Of a DNA stretch of 64,000 nucleotides, positions 20,291 to 32,870 are shown one piece after another; within the stretch, counting starts at the first letter, position 1; each line of letters begins with the position of its first letter. The notes beneath the pieces were generated by a model. The model did no database searches, had not been told where the DNA came from, and saw only the letters and a list, made by a program, of their open reading frames with translations. This stretch comes from Atriophallophorus winterbourni (Eukaryota > Platyhelminthes > Trematoda > Plagiorchiida > Microphallidae). The position numbers and the translations under genes are program-made. Where the stretch lies: contig JACCGJ010005871.1 in the NCBI GenBank assembly GCA_013407085.1, forward strand, positions 19,649 to 83,648, in the 5' to 3' direction.

Positions 20291-20564
20291 ACTACTCTAA
20301 CCGATTGCATTCAAATTTCCTTGCATAAAGGTCAAGAATTATTATGAAATGTAGCGTACTATCAGTCATCAGTTAATCAAACAACAAATAGTATATCTGT
20401 CGAACTGTCATTCAATCCGCCTATTACAAAATAAATTTAAGTGTCATTATTCAGCCATACTTAGGAAACACGATACAGTGTCGACTTGTTGCTAACAGAT
20501 CGTGTAGTTACATCGGTGTCCTCATGAGAGCTCTTGGTGCGATCGTCACTAAGTCAGCAGGATG

Positions 20565-20985
20565 GGTTCAATCTACGTTCGTAAAAACATGAGACCCTGG
20601 TTGAAGAAAGATATTCAGCTTTTGAAAAATCCTCAATTCAGGAAACAATGCACGTCCTCGCACACTCAAATCATTAATATGAAATGCATCTAAGAATTCC
20701 AAGCGAGGACGACTCACTTTTATTCGGACATTATTCACACAAGCAACCAACCCATGCAGACACTTATTACATCCGTCACATGAAACAAATCTTTGTCACT
20801 CGTTTAAACTCTATCAACAACATTGGAAATTGAACTGACACAAAAACTTGTTTTCTGTCTACACTGTAAAATCGTGAAACAATCTACAGATTCTTGTGGT
20901 ATTAACTGATATCGTTGAAGATTTTTCCAAATCAATTGATATCTACATCGTGATGATTCTTTTCGCGTTTGAACGTTAATAATGT
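20565..20985 (+). mobile_element. CR1-C LINE C-terminal fragment
   Basis: Broken frames read PWLKKDIQLLKNPQ, then KLYQQHWKLN, then FSKSIDIYI, in the same order as the C-terminal part of the inverted CR1-C copy at 54657-55496 (PWLKKD, KLYQQHSRLN, FKKSLDIHM). No intact frame remains. The CR1-C 3' tail is not clearly present. Confidence 0.68.
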
Positions 20986-21257
20986 TGGACTTTGAAGCAG
21001 CGGTTCAATAGGGTGTGTAAAACAAACAAGAGTGTTCAAACACTGGATCGCCGAGTTATGTCAACAACACATTACATTGATTCATAATAGTATTTCATGG
21101 CAATTTTTCACCATTTGTATATCATCTCTGAAGAAATTAATTAATACGCATACACTCTACGAGACGATTCATCCACTTCACCAAAAAACGTGAGATGTGA
21201 AACGAAAATGAAAATCCATCAATCAAAGCTCCATCGAGTATCAACGAAATTGAAATT

Positions 21258-21390
21258 ATATATGCAAAGGAACATCATTTGGAACCTTACATTGTATATA
21301 CTTTACACGTTATATACTATTTTTTCACATTTTTATTCACACCGTAATCCTGTGGCGTTGTAAATCATTGAATCCTTAAATCCTTTGGTT
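21258..21390 (+). mobile_element. CR1-D LINE 3' UTR fragment
   Basis: The segment with TTCACACCGTAATCCTGTGG and a tail of ATTGAATCCTTAAATCC matches the 3' UTRs seen inverted at 38239-38390 and 48910-49060 and direct at 58278-58372. No coding part is preserved. Confidence 0.6.
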
Positions 21391-22935
21391 AAGTACATGT
21401 CTGAAACGTTCGGACGCTACCGGATTCGCGGTCAATGCGCTTAACCATAACTCCATTTCTGTCCTAAGAGTAAAGCGGGTATCGAAAATAGTCGAAAAAT
21501 AGTCGATCAGTAAACCGAAAATATACAACGATCACTTACACTTCATCGGTCTGAGTAAGAGTAAATTACTTTCAGTCACGAATACTATGCGAAGCACAGT
21601 AGTTACATTCAAGTAGCATCTTGGTGATTGTGCTGAATTTTTGTGTGTATTCCGTTTGGTCCCACTCTCAGTAATGACAAATTCAATTTCATATCTTGGA
21701 AAATCATCCTTGACGGAAGGGTAGCTTGTCAAGTTGCAGATTTCACCGAGCTTGTGTTTGACAATTGTAATAAATATGGCTACAGACAGAACTAATATCT
21801 CAACATATCACAGCAATTTTGCTATTCATACTGAAGAGAATTTTTAACGTTGGTCAGACATACGGACAACTTCAAAGTAAACATTCCACGCGCGGGACGT
21901 TTGTCAAACATTTACCGCTTGACAAAACAATCTGATTAGTCGTGCTTGACATGACGCGCCTTTCCGGTTTCAAGCTCCAGCAATCAACAGATTGTTTTGA
22001 ACAGCTGCACTTTTGATGAATATTTAATAGAGTAGCTTCATGAAAGTTGAATTCAAATATACCGGTATTTTCGCAGTGAGAAAAGATGTCTCCCACCACA
22101 ACGATATCTCCCTCTTTCTGCCTGCTGAAAGTTCCCAATGTTCAACTTCAAACATCTTTATTTTCTGAGATGGAACTTCACTAGAGATTAATGCGGAGTC
22201 TTGTCTATTATCGAGAAATATTAGCACTTTTTATTTGCGTAAACTAATGTCTAAACTCCGCGTTTACGGCTGTTTCTAAGACGTGGTCACATAAATTTTT
22301 AAACGGTTATCACAAAATTCTCAAAATATACATCGTTTTTGCAGTGCGTGACAAGCGTCACAAAAAACATCTGCTTGCCATAATTTGGAAACGAAATGTT
22401 GACAGCTTAACCACTAAAAACACGAGTTTATATGATAGGCTTGCTTTTGCGGCCCAAACGTACAAGAATATTGTATAATCAAGTATGATGAAACAAGTGA
22501 CGCTGTCTCTAACTAAAATACTACCTATACAGCTATTTCCCTGTTCTCATGTACGGGTTACTGCGAATATTCACTAGTGCAAATGGTCAAGGATAGGTCG
22601 AGAAATGTTCTAAGCATTTGCACTTTTGACTGCACTTGAAAATAAAATATGCGGTATCATTTAGTCTCTAAATCTACTTTCCACCATGCGAGGTCCACTC
22701 AGCTATACAATACGTCACAATCAAATGCATTTGTGGTTACCTTAGGCATCTCAACATAGGATCTCAATGAGTTGAAATCAACGGACTACGTCATTCTTTG
22801 TCCCGAAAGTGGCATGCAGTGCGCGATTCTTCCTCCATTCTTCGTTTTAGCTTACTCATCTGCTCTCCCGCAGCTACCTTCAACTTTTAGTGGAAATACG
22901 TTGGTGATGTAATCACACGATGTGCTGTACCTTGA
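21391..22935. other. No recognised gene
   Basis: Minus-strand open frames at 21532-21732, 21872-22138 and 22024-22227 are 66-88 codons long and overlap in different frames. None shows a recognisable domain. The 21532-21732 frame continues upstream without Met (KLGEICNLTSYPSVKDDF) and has a protein-like composition, so an exon cannot be excluded, but no splice pair or homologous motif supports it. Confidence 0.25.
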
Positions 22936-22937
22936 AA

Positions 22938-23040
22938 CAGCTTTTCGAACACCACTACCGGTTTCTGGCTGTTTGCCGCCATCAAGTGGAGACAGTAAGA
23001 TTAAATTCAGTGAGATGAAATTACCAAGTGGTCAGAAGAG
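22938..23040 (-). repeat. Solo fragment of the hammerhead repeat
   Basis: This ~100-bp piece of the array monomer contains ACCGGTTTCTGGCTGTTTGCC and GGAGACAGTAAGATTAA. On the minus strand the core reads TTGATGG instead of CTGATGA, so two invariant positions are changed, while GAAACCGGTA is preserved. No hairpin trio follows. Confidence 0.65.
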
Positions 23041-25958
23041 AGATGCCGGTTCTTAAATTCGAAAAAATTGTAAAGCTTGCCTTCACTAACCTGCCTTTCG
23101 ACCGAGTGACACTTTCTGTAGTAATCTTCCTCGATCTAGAATTAAATCGATAAACCTAGGTAGAGAGACACTTTTCAGGCATCTAGGTGTCACCGTTTCT
23201 GATAACTTAAACTAGGCTTATCATCTAATATCTCCATTTACTATATTTCATAGGTCTCCATTCTATGCTCATCATTGGCTTCATGCCTGAATTGATTTAT
23301 CAGTTCACCCTATGTTCTGTCTTACTTCTTTTTGTCTGTTCTCCTGCAATTTTCCCCACACTCCTTTCAAAATTCTTTGTAAAAATATCATGTTGTATCA
23401 AAGTTAAATCTCACGTCTTTTCCCTCGCTCGCAAACTATCCTGAAAATTATTTGAAACAACAGTTCCCTTCTTGGGATCAACTTATTCTCATCAAAGCTC
23501 CCCACCCAATCCCCAGCGAACTAGTTAAATCTCATTCCTCATCAATAACTTAATAGAAATATTGTTATCAAAAACAGCATTGTATTTGATATCCTTTATT
23601 TGACTTTCTTTAAATTATCGCTCCCAAAAGGATGTTACCATTTTACAATGTTTGATATTTTTTGGAGAAAATTTAGTGTACGCATTTTGTGTACCGTTTA
23701 ATTGAAAATTAATGTAGATTTTAGAATTGACTATTTACGAATGAATTTGTTTATTTTTATTCTCATCTCATTCGAAAGCGAGTGTAGAATTTCTTTCTAA
23801 TCTTTGTAAGTAATGCTCAATACAATCCAACTAAATTATTGACATTGTTAAACAAGGTCGTTTAACAAATCCCGTTAGCTTGGTAGGTTGTCTTTTTCAT
23901 CAAATATCAGAGTTTACGATAAAGTGCTCTCAGATAACGAGTTTTTTTTCCGAAATCCCAGGCCATTTGAAAATTTAAAATACACGTTGTAAAAGACCAA
24001 GCCTTCGTCTCTATTGTCGAGTTGAATTATTACGTTTACTCCGTCAAACAAAACGCTCCGGTTCCCTGCATTCCGTACCACGTGCACATCGTCATAGTAG
24101 CCTGGTTACAAGGTCATCTGGCAATGGTCACGTGCATTCAAGTCAATGATACTAAATATAAACCAAATTAATGTCGCTCATCTCCACCTGCTCAAGAGAC
24201 GTAAATCAGATTACGGAATTTGGTTGCGATCGCATGGATTATCGAACTTATAAAATGTTCACACGACGAAACACCCTCCCGTATTTCCAGTTAGTTCATG
24301 ACAAGCTTATCTGAATGAGCTAATTATTTATTGCTGTTATTTGAAGGTCGGGCAGGCGAACGCTTTAGTGATGTGCAGTTAAGATCGGTGGCAGCTGCAA
24401 CAAGATCCGTGCTAAATTGATATTTACGCTTCGATTGCGTTCAACACGATTCAATCGGTGGAGTGAGAGTTTGCGGCCTCAATTTCCACCTGCAGAGGTG
24501 TCAACTTATGCAGATGATGGCAACCACTTATAGATCTGAAATGAATCCGGAAAAGCAATTACGATGTGAGTAGATTCATGAAGTTATGTGTGATTTCATT
24601 ATTACTTATAAGGAAGCAAAAGATGGACAGGGATATCTATTTTATTTTAAGAGTGCAGTGCTGTAAGACGAGTTGTTACATCAGCAATGCAAACGCAGAC
24701 TGGATTGTGTACGATGGATCAACTTTATCCCGCATTGGTGTCGAATTCCAAATTAATTTATCATCTATTCACTCATTAAAGGCTCTTCAACGAATAATAG
24801 GAAATTGCCCAAAATAGATAGTCCAGTATAAACGAAGAACAAGAATGCGGAAACACGCAATTTAAGCAAAAACAAAGCAATGATTTAAGGAGTTTGCATT
24901 ATTTTGTATTAGCAAATTAATGTAGATTCCTCATGTTCAGTATAATAAAGCATCTATAAAAAATCTATAATATTCTTTTATTATATGAGCAAATTTGACA
25001 TCCGAAATTCCAGAGACCTTTTTCTTCCGGCAAAGAATACAACCTTTACCGCAAACCTATCAGATTGTATGTCCAAGGCAGATATATTTTGTGATTTCAC
25101 TGTGGAACAGTTTCACCCCGAGGGTCTTCAGGACACATTATTGACTTTTATAAAATTACTGGGGCGTAAAGATTCACGAAAAACAAATATGTGCGGTGTG
25201 TAGAAGATGTAGTCATTCCAGGTGGTGACCTTATTTCTTGTGTTCCAGCAAGCATCTGTGTAGTTCTTGGCCCCCATGTTGAACGACTGCCCGCTTAAAG
25301 CATGATACAATCTGCGTATTTTTTAGCAATTAGAGTCATTCGCGTAGAGAACATTCAACTAAATTTGTAGTACAAACAGTCTCCAATGTATAAGACCGCC
25401 GGGACTATGTGGTCATTGTTTATCGCCAGTTTCAGTAGTACAGGGCGGTAAAAATGGAGAAACCTGGTTGTTGATAATAGTTCGATAAATTTAGCGAAAC
25501 ATTCTATTAAGATTTCATTAAATTAGTGCCCGGCCAAAATGCCTTGGCGGATTAGCGAGGAAAAATAACGCCCGTGCAAAAGTGTTGGGGCAAAATAGGA
25601 CAAAGATAAATTATCAAATTGTAGCGAACTACGGATAACTTGGCAAACAACGAAAATGAAATATCACGTGCATCGGACTGGCGCGTATCTCCGATTTTTT
25701 AACATGTGATTTCACATATTCGACAGGGCCTAATGTTGTTGCAGATATTTTCCCAAATATTGTTGGATCGTAGAAGAGCACATTTCCCGAAATGTAAAAA
25801 CGCGGCGAAATTTAAACTTGTGCCGTTTGATTGAAAGTCGGTTGTCATATTCACTGTGCCACCACGGCCCTAAACACGAAGAAACGTCAATATTGCGAAA
25901 AATAAATCATAAAATAAGACCATAATATAAATAAAATCATTGAGTCAAAAATGCTCAT
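23041..25958. other. No recognised gene or element
   Basis: AT-rich DNA. The plus-strand frames at 24566-24817 (83 codons) and 24985-25203 (72 codons) have no recognised motif. The second has protein-like composition (FDIRNSRDLFLPAKNTTF) and a GTAAAG at 25168, but no matching acceptor or domain, so it is left uncalled. Confidence 0.25.
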
Positions 25959-25959
25959 T

Positions 25960-26055
25960 TGCATGCATTTCCATCACACACCCCACGACCGGTTCGTGCT
26001 GTTTGCACTCATCAGGTGGGGACAGCAAGATCAGGATCCGCATGCGCTTGAGACA
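25960..26055 (-). ncRNA. Hammerhead-like ribozyme, single copy (type HHR-B), inverted
   Basis: The minus strand carries CCCCAC (26021-26016), CTGATGA (26015-26009), GTGC / AAACA / GCAC (26008-25996), GAA (25995-25993), CCGGTC (25992-25987) and GTGGGG (25986-25981). Stem I is a perfect six-base pairing and stem II is perfect. As at 17333-17425, one A of the expected GAAA is absent. The homologous block extends about 95 bp, with a GCATGC-containing border on each side. Confidence 0.6.
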
Positions 26056-26214
26056 GTGAAAAAATGAAAAACAAGTTTCGCTTGTATCAAGCCATTATTT
26101 TCAAAGCTTAATAGCAAAAAATGTTGATTTCTCATATGATATACCTGAAATTTGTACTCAAACATTTTAGACGTGAACAGACCAACAAACTATCATTTGT
26201 ATTTATAATTTCGA

Positions 26215-26875
26215 CCCGTTATTCTGTTACCTGTGATTTCCAAATTACTTGCGCGCTTCATTGTTGAAGATCTAATGAAACGTTTCGGAAATAATCAGTT
26301 GCTTTCGAGAAAACAGCATGGATGTAGACGGAATTATTTATGTTTATCTAATATTCCGATAACTCTGGATGATTGGACACAATCGGTATATTAAGGGCAA
26401 GTAATACATGCATGCTACCTAGATATCTATAAAAATTTGATCGTGTTAACCATAACCTACTACTGCAGAAGATTGAAAGACTTGGTAGCATCAGAAAGTT
26501 GTTGAATTGGCTAAATGATTACCTAACAAATCACACTACCCAGGTACGTTTTGACGGTGCATTATCAAAACCAATTGCAGCTATTAGATGGGTTCCCCAA
26601 GGTCCGGTACTTGGTCCGATCCTCTTTCTGGATTATGTCAATAAAGTACCTGAAATTGTTCAATGTAACATTTCGTTATTTGTTGACGACATAATGATAT
26701 GGCGGTCCATACGTAGCCCAGAATACTGTCTACTATTAAAAAAAGATTTTGATAAGCTTCACAGCTGGTCGTTGAAGAACAAACTGCCGTTTAACTTTAG
26801 CAAATGCTGAATCATGAATATGGGAGATCGAGTATAGTTCACATACTATATAGGTTCACATTTCCTGGAAAAAAG
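26215..26875 (+). mobile_element. CR1-B-like RT fragment
   Basis: The frame 26499-26810 reads WLNDYLTNHTTQVRFDGALS, then WVPQGPVLGPILF and SLFVDDIMIWRSI, corresponding to the thumb-side and palm region of CR1-B at 36376-37164. FADD is changed to FVDD and the preceding finger region is broken by stops. Both ends of the element are missing. Confidence 0.78.
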
Positions 26876-26999
26876 CAAATGGCTGTACTATACCATAGGT
26901 TATACGTATAGAAGTTAAACAAAATGTTACTTTAGTGTTTGCGTCTATGTGCTTCAAAGGAGAAGCGAACGTAATTCCAATTGTGACGCGGAGGGAAGA

Positions 27000-27420
27000 A
27001 ATTTCTACTGAAAATATATTATTCGTGTAATTTGTTTTTCCAAGTGTAAGAAGGAATCACTAAGGGATTTCAGTAAACTGAGGCCAACACAGTATTATTC
27101 ATCATAAACTATCGTAACATTTGTCTGAATATCATTTCGTTTGATGAAGAAACAATTTCCGGTGGTAAGCTGTTCCACAAAATAACATACACGAACTGCG
27201 TTAAAGCTGCGGCGACAGTTTAATCAGGAATGTGGGATTTTATGGGTCGGGCTGTGACTGTGGGCCGGGAGATTTGAACAAATAATAAAGAAGTGTCTGA
27301 GTGGAATATTCGGTATGCTAGGATTAGGCCAGCTCGGATGCGTCTGCCCTCGAGGGTGCACAATCCAAGTCTAATCAGTCGCTGCTCAAATGATAGATTA
27401 TGCAATCCTGCAACCACTTA
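27000..27420 (-). mobile_element. LINE (CR1 clade) C-terminal fragment
   Basis: The minus-strand frame 27220-27417 reads LSFEQRLIRLGLCTLEGRRI and continues, after a stop, to a VILWNSLPPEIVSSSNE block. This matches the conserved C-terminal end of CR1-type ORF2 (R.F..R...LWNSLP..VV). Its sequence differs from families A to E, so it is a further lineage. Confidence 0.62.
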
Positions 27421-27554
27421 TTGTTGCACTTATTGTTGTTGTTAACTTAAGATAACTTATGACTTACGATGTATTTTCCTATCCATGGTGTCCAAGCTTG
27501 TACTGTATAGTCCACAACTGGATGTTTGTTGGTTTATGTAGGTTTACATATACC

Positions 27555-27655
27555 GGTTTAGTCATTCAAAAAGCTGCAAAACATGAAGTTCATGCGATTG
27601 TGATGTACATCGATGGTCGACATCGACCGACGGAGGCCAAAAACATATACAGATA
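27555..27655 (+). mobile_element. RTE LINE 3' end fragment
   Basis: This short block matches the 3' end shared by the RTE copies at 46915-47000 and 57750-57835, including TCATTCAAAAAGCTGCAAAA and GGTCGACATCGACCGACGGA. Only the last ~100 bp, downstream of the C-terminal zinc-finger-like end, is present. Confidence 0.7.
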
Positions 27656-28925
27656 AACATATGACCAGATATCAATAAACTTTGGTTCAAGGCTCATGGT
27701 TGATACACACACTGGAAATTATGCCAAAGCGATCGACGTGAGCATTATGCTAAAAGCAACATTCATCAACTCAAACGTAGAATACGGCAGCATGATTGAC
27801 AGTTTAATTTTGGCATAAGCAAAATATTCTAAGCGCTAGTTGTGTTCCCGTAAGCGTTTCGAACTAACACAAAAGGTTTAGAGACTCATAAAGCGTCATG
27901 CGGTGAAACGGTTGCCTTTCGATTAATCAACTTAATGTAAATTTTCAAAGCATGCAAATTGTAAAAAAAACCCAGATTTTCTACAATTCGTGTGCAAACG
28001 GTTCAATACTCGGTCATTAATCACGTGATGCCACGCGGCGTGCTTCGCTATCAAACTGATTTTGCTTCATGGCCGTCACTTGACAGGGCTTGTCAACGGA
28101 CGCTGCGCATGTGACAAGCGCTGGTATGGCTGGTCTGGCGTGTTCATTTATCAAATGCGCTCGATTCGGTTGTTTACCATACTCCTAACATGGTTCTGGG
28201 CTGCTAGTTTGAAACCAAGGTGGAAGAGTCAAAAAGACCCAAAGGTAACTTTGGTTAACGAATAGAATTATCATAAGTGAAAAGATTGTTAAAGCTACAA
28301 ACGGTTTAAAAACGTACATTTAAGTATGATTTGGTATAATGCGTACAAATGAAGTGCTTTTGTATTCTAATTAATGCCAATGGCTTGACTATGTCAATGA
28401 ACTGAATTTTATGCGGCTTACACGGGGAAATCCTCTGCCGTCTATACAGAAGAAGAAGAAGAAATACTAGAGGTGGAAATGGAAAAAATATTCACGGGCT
28501 AGTTCGTATTCTCTTCGTATAATTCAACCATAAGTGAAAACTTACAGGTACACATTCGTCATCCTGTATAGCTTAGCTCTTTTAAACGTTTAATGCTCAA
28601 AAAACTGAAATTGATCTCATAGCTTGTTTGTGCATTCGGTTTGTAATCTTATTTGCGGTCAAAGTTTGACATCTATTAAATGGACAATTCTACTATCTAT
28701 TGATAACATGCACTTCTACTGTTTTCGAAGAACGTTCTCGGCATACTCTTCGCTCCTGTCTAAGATAACTTCATACAGCGCTGTCCGGATGCACGAAAGA
28801 GCTGAATAAATGTTACTGCATTCAAGTTTTCTACTCGAACCTATCTAAAGTTTTGATAGAGAATTCTTTTTTTTTGTATAGATGGCAGAGGTTGTTACGT
28901 GTAAGCCGCATCACATTCTCTTCAT
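27656..28925. other. No recognised gene
   Basis: A locally CpG-rich patch at about 28020-28150 contains a 67-codon frame (28062-28265) with NGRCACDKRWYGWSG. Its spacing is faintly reminiscent of an EGF-like loop, but there are too few cysteines to call it. A short AGAAGAAGAAGAAG run lies near 28448. Otherwise AT-rich and unrecognised. Confidence 0.25.
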
Positions 28926-28929
28926 TCAC

Positions 28930-29330
28930 TTAGTCCATCCATGGACATGATCACCATTCAGATGAACGGTTTTCATTTGACAGTGGACTGCAGTTCAAAA
29001 ACAACTGTCAAGCATTTGTCAAATGCAATTTTGAACTGCTCTTCCGTGGTTGCAGCAAAAACTGTTCACGGAAGGGCATTCCATATGTTCGCTATCCTGG
29101 TGGACAAGATGTGTTTCGCTTCTGAAACTTCGTAGCATGACCTCTCGTTCTGGTATTCGTTGTAAGCTCATAATACATCGACAACTCGTTGCGATACCGC
29201 CTTACCAAGATCCGTCTTGTAATCAGCAAATTGTATCTGATTCGGCGAAACTCTAGAGGAAACAAGTCGAGTTCCATTCGACGTTCTTCATAGCTCAGCG
29301 AGTTTTAATCCTTGAATCTGAAATCTACTT
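28930..29330 (-). mobile_element. LINE C-terminal fragment, inverted
   Basis: The minus strand reads YEERRMELDLFPLEFRRIRY, followed by NTRTRGHATKFQKRN and, after a frame change, a NIWNALP-like block. This is the C-terminal module of a jockey/CR1-type ORF2. It is degraded and not assignable to families A to E. Confidence 0.5.
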
Positions 29331-29439
29331 CACTGGGGGTTGTGCGCCTAATGCTCAGATCACCAAGCAACAGTTAGGGTAAACGAGGTGTTTTTAAAGA
29401 AGATTAAAATCATCAGCAAAGTCTCACAAAAGATGTGAG

Positions 29440-29740
29440 CTAAGACCTCGTCTTTTCTGCTGTACATTAACGATTTACCCGTCTTCGTAACACCCAAAAT
29501 AGTCCTCCGCAGATAATATTAAAATTTGTGAGGAGATGAGCTCTGCGACATATTCTGATTAATTACAATACGATTTGGATACCAGCGCCAGCTTGGGTGA
29601 CTGTCAATGATATGTCACTTGACTCAGAAAAGTATGATGCGCACATTCTGAATTTTTTCTAGGACTTATCTATTGTAAAATGAAGGCTTCATATGGAATT
29701 CTGCAGAAGAACATAGACCAGGGGAAAACGATGAAATAGG
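29440..29740 (+). mobile_element. LINE RT palm fragment
   Basis: A broken frame reads SSFLLYINDLPVFVTPKIVL followed by a degraded catalytic region and LQYDLDTSASLG, matching the LLFLLYINDLP...LQ.DLD...W layout of LINE reverse transcriptases. It may be the upstream part of the neighbouring inverted fragment after rearrangement. Confidence 0.5.
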
Positions 29741-31919
29741 TGTTACAGGTCTCATCTTACCTGATCGAACTGGGCTACCGCGTGTAACCTGAGGAAAGGC
29801 TTCATTGAAACTCGACAGGAAGATCTGGTTGGAACATCATGAGGACAGCTGACGTGAGAGCGACAAAATCTCTCGATCAAAATTGTGTCCGTGAGCAATT
29901 AGCTCGTGATCTCTCATTGCCGTTGTATACATTAATATCGACCAAACCGGTTTAAGCAATAACATGTGATATAGTGTTGTTTAAACTTTTTTTGGTTCTG
30001 AACCATTTCTCAATTTCTATTGCACGAATTTTAGAGCTAGATGTGGAATACCCAATGGGATATCCTTCATTCTAATTATGTCTTACTCACAAAAATGTTT
30101 AGCTAAAACATGGAACTTTAACTAATCGATCGATTATCGATCGACCGCATCGAGTGCGAACGAAGTCAGCCATTTGGTCGTACAACGATGAAGGCGACTC
30201 AAAACTAAGCCGTTTCTTATGATTTGGTCTATATTTCGAAGTCATGGCTCTATCGATTGCTACATAAGGTTGCCATTGGTCCAAAATTGTCGATTCTTCC
30301 ATGTTTACTGCACGAACTTTGAACATGGAATGTACCGACAGTCGACGTTGGAGATTTATAAATTAAAATGCACGGTGGTTTTCAAGGAGCAAGGAGCAAG
30401 TTTTTTGGTGAAAAAGCCATTACTTGCCAAGTAGCATTGGATGAGAGCTATAAAAATACAGAGGATGCAATCAAAACTTCATTAAGATGTTTGCTTTTTA
30501 TGGGTTCATACGGGGTCAATATACAGGACCGATAGCGTAGTGCTCTTTGATAACCGCATCAAGTTTTTATTCGAAAACACGCATCGCGGTAACGATCACA
30601 TTTTCTTGTGGTAGTAAATGTAACAGAAAGCAAATACGCGCGGAAAATAAATGACGTCTAGAATCAAGGCGTGAGTGTTGCAGTTATTATTTCATGAAAC
30701 CATATCACTATATTATACGAGAACATCTCCGTCATTTTCGTCGCGCATAATAAACCACTCAAAGTCGAACTAGATGTGTTAGATGGGGTTTCTTGTAAAA
30801 ATTCTCGGCACCGCTCTCACCCCTCTGCAGATGATGAGACTTTGTGGGGGGAGCATTCAGACATTGGGTTCGAGGGGTATCTGTATGCCATGTCAGGGTG
30901 CGGGGTGTCTGCAAAATTTGTAAATATGCTGATAGGTCTTCCAGCTGCAGCCGTATTCTTCTCTGGTGAATATGCAAAATAGGAACTTTGGGGGCAATGC
31001 TGCTTATTGGATTCAGGTTTGGTCTTTCTGGATCCCATCCCCGCTCATCTACATATGCAAGTGATTAGTAAGGCATTCATTGAGCACTCGAGAAAGTGTT
31101 GTGTTTAGCGGACAGTGGGGTGGATCTCGCATGAATGTACTTGATTTGCATGCAAAGATTATCAGGATATATCAGCGAATGTGTACGTTTAACAAAATGA
31201 ATTCCTCATATACTTGATCCAGTCAGAGTTGAGGCTATCAAGCTGGAACACCCAAAGGGAACCTGACCGACTAATGCAACAGAATATTCTTGGTAAACAT
31301 TTTTATTTGAACCGTTAGTTTCAGAAATGATCATTTTAAAGAACGGTAATTATTCATCCTCACTTATCGTTACCCAAAGACATTTATGCTCCGATCAAAA
31401 TGTAACCAGTGAATAATACTCAATTTAGGAAACGGAATCCTATTAGAACAAACTTATTCGATTAGAGTTTGTACTAACACATCACGAATTTCAAAAACAC
31501 CGTTCACTCCTTCATCAGTTGAAAGATTTTCTGAAAAATACATGTAGTAAATATTGATTACTGAAGTCGAACTCATTCAAATTGTTCGCGAATCGTATGA
31601 ACGGAAGAGGAGCTGCACAGACAAAGGTGTCAGACAAGTTCAAGTCTGGTTTCGTAGAATTGTGCCACATCCCACATTTATCGGATGATATTATCGACAA
31701 GGAATTCTATAACAGACAATAACATCAATCTGTTGTTATTGTTCGTTTAAAAGAAGTCGAATTTGAAAATGGCAGATTTAAATAATAACTCAACGAACTT
31801 GTGAATTTTAGAGGAGTTCAAAAAGATTTCTGAAAATATGTTGTTACAGTTGTGATCAGTTCTCAAACGACACAACCAGGCGTAATTATTAGTAAGAAAA
31901 TGTGCACGCAATTGAAGCC
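29741..31919. other. No recognised gene; small palindrome
   Basis: Open frames at 30099-30326 (-), 30776-30982 (+) and 30817-31038 (-) have no recognised motif. The two near 30800-31040 lie on opposite strands of a GC-richer patch. A near-perfect palindrome at 30126-30144 has 9-base arms (TCGATCGAT) separated by one base. Confidence 0.25.
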
Positions 31920-32255
31920 AGGAGAGGCCCATATTTGTTCTGCTCTGCAGCTTTTGGAATGACTAAACAGTCCGTTTCGGGAGGAACAATCTCTCCCGCA
32001 GCGCTGGCAACGGAAGTCAGAACTCAGTTGTACTGCATCAGTTGCACGATCAGTGTTCAGCAGCCAAAAGCTGTATCTGCTCCTCCCCAGCTTGCAGACG
32101 AGGCTTTACACAATGCTTCCACTGTGAGCGGTCAAGAGCAAGTTCTTCCCAACTGGCCGGGTCAATGCCAAGAGCTTTCATATCTCTTTTGCAAACGTCT
32201 TTGTACCGCAGCTACGGAATACGACCATTTTCCATTCTGTCGACTCAATAACCAA
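31920..32255 (-). mobile_element. RTE LINE 3' coding end, rearranged
   Basis: The antisense of the RTE C-terminus seen at 46660-46940 is clear: the terminal SHSKSCK-like block, the AEERS-rich stretch and the DVCKRDMKALGIDPA region. After about 32217 the sequence jumps to a piece equivalent to the GRIPK region (about 46570-46600), so ~50-60 bp is missing. The plus-strand 140-codon frame here is a shadow. Confidence 0.75.
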
Positions 32256-32699
32256 TGTCATTGTGAGAAAAAGACGAAGACTATCGCATTAAAAGTTTAC
32301 TCCTTGTTTGAACCTCTAATGTAACCGTTGAGCTATTACAAGACACAAATGGTTGCTATGGAGGATGATGATTCAACCTCTCGCACCCTATATAAACGTT
32401 ATAAGAACTTTTTTCACAACGTACATTGGATGTGCATTTCAATGATAATTTTATCGCCCAATCGATAGATTTACAATTGATAAAGCTCTGTGAACTTTTA
32501 TCTCGGATGTCTATCGCACAGTGAACACAAAGTTCCGAAACCCTTCGGTTGCTAAACAGATGACGCTTCACTTATATGCAGTGAAAATAAATGGATATCA
32601 CAATCGCACGAATATCTCATACTGTGCACCGTTTCATATGAATAGATATACCAAAACGGGAGTAACAATTTCTCCATCAATGTTTTTACTGACAAGCAG

Positions 32700-32870
32700 T
32701 GCTCAGTAAATCAACAGTGTGATCTGTTGCAGCAGACTGGTGCATCATACGATGCCTCCACAGTAAGGGGTCAGAGACAAGTTCTTCTCCATTCGTATGG
32801 TTAGCGTACATAGCTTTTCTATCTCTTTTGCAAGCATTTTTGTATCATAAATGAAGCCAACATAATGAAC
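32700..32870 (-). mobile_element. RTE LINE short fragment
   Basis: A more decayed antisense copy of the same RTE C-terminal region; the blocks equivalent to 46680-46800 are recognisable at 32740-32850. The regions on either side (32330-32700 and 32870-33210) hold nothing recognisable. Confidence 0.5.

Larger units (their letters stand above)
19381..20328 (-). mobile_element. Penelope-like element 3' remnant with inverted terminal repeats
   Basis: Two arms of about 185 bp (19381-19565 and 20141-20328) are inverted copies of each other, estimated by eye at near 90% identity. They flank a minus-strand GIY-YIG endonuclease remnant. Inverted or direct LTR-like repeats around an RT plus GIY-YIG protein are the hallmark of Penelope-like elements. 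Only the C-terminal end of the protein is present; no RT was found nearby. Both arms contain a hammerhead-like motif, intact in the right arm and mutated in the left. The arms overlap the coding region at the inner boundary of the right arm. Confidence 0.68.

Noticed and set aside
28062..28265. Cysteine/tryptophan-containing frame resembling an EGF-like loop
   Set aside because: Only two cysteines and no conserved spacing; insufficient for a domain call.
30776..31038. Overlapping frames on both strands in a GC-richer patch
   Set aside because: No recognisable motif in either frame, no splice context and no repeat in the window. The GTTCGAG nearby is not embedded in a tRNA-like fold.
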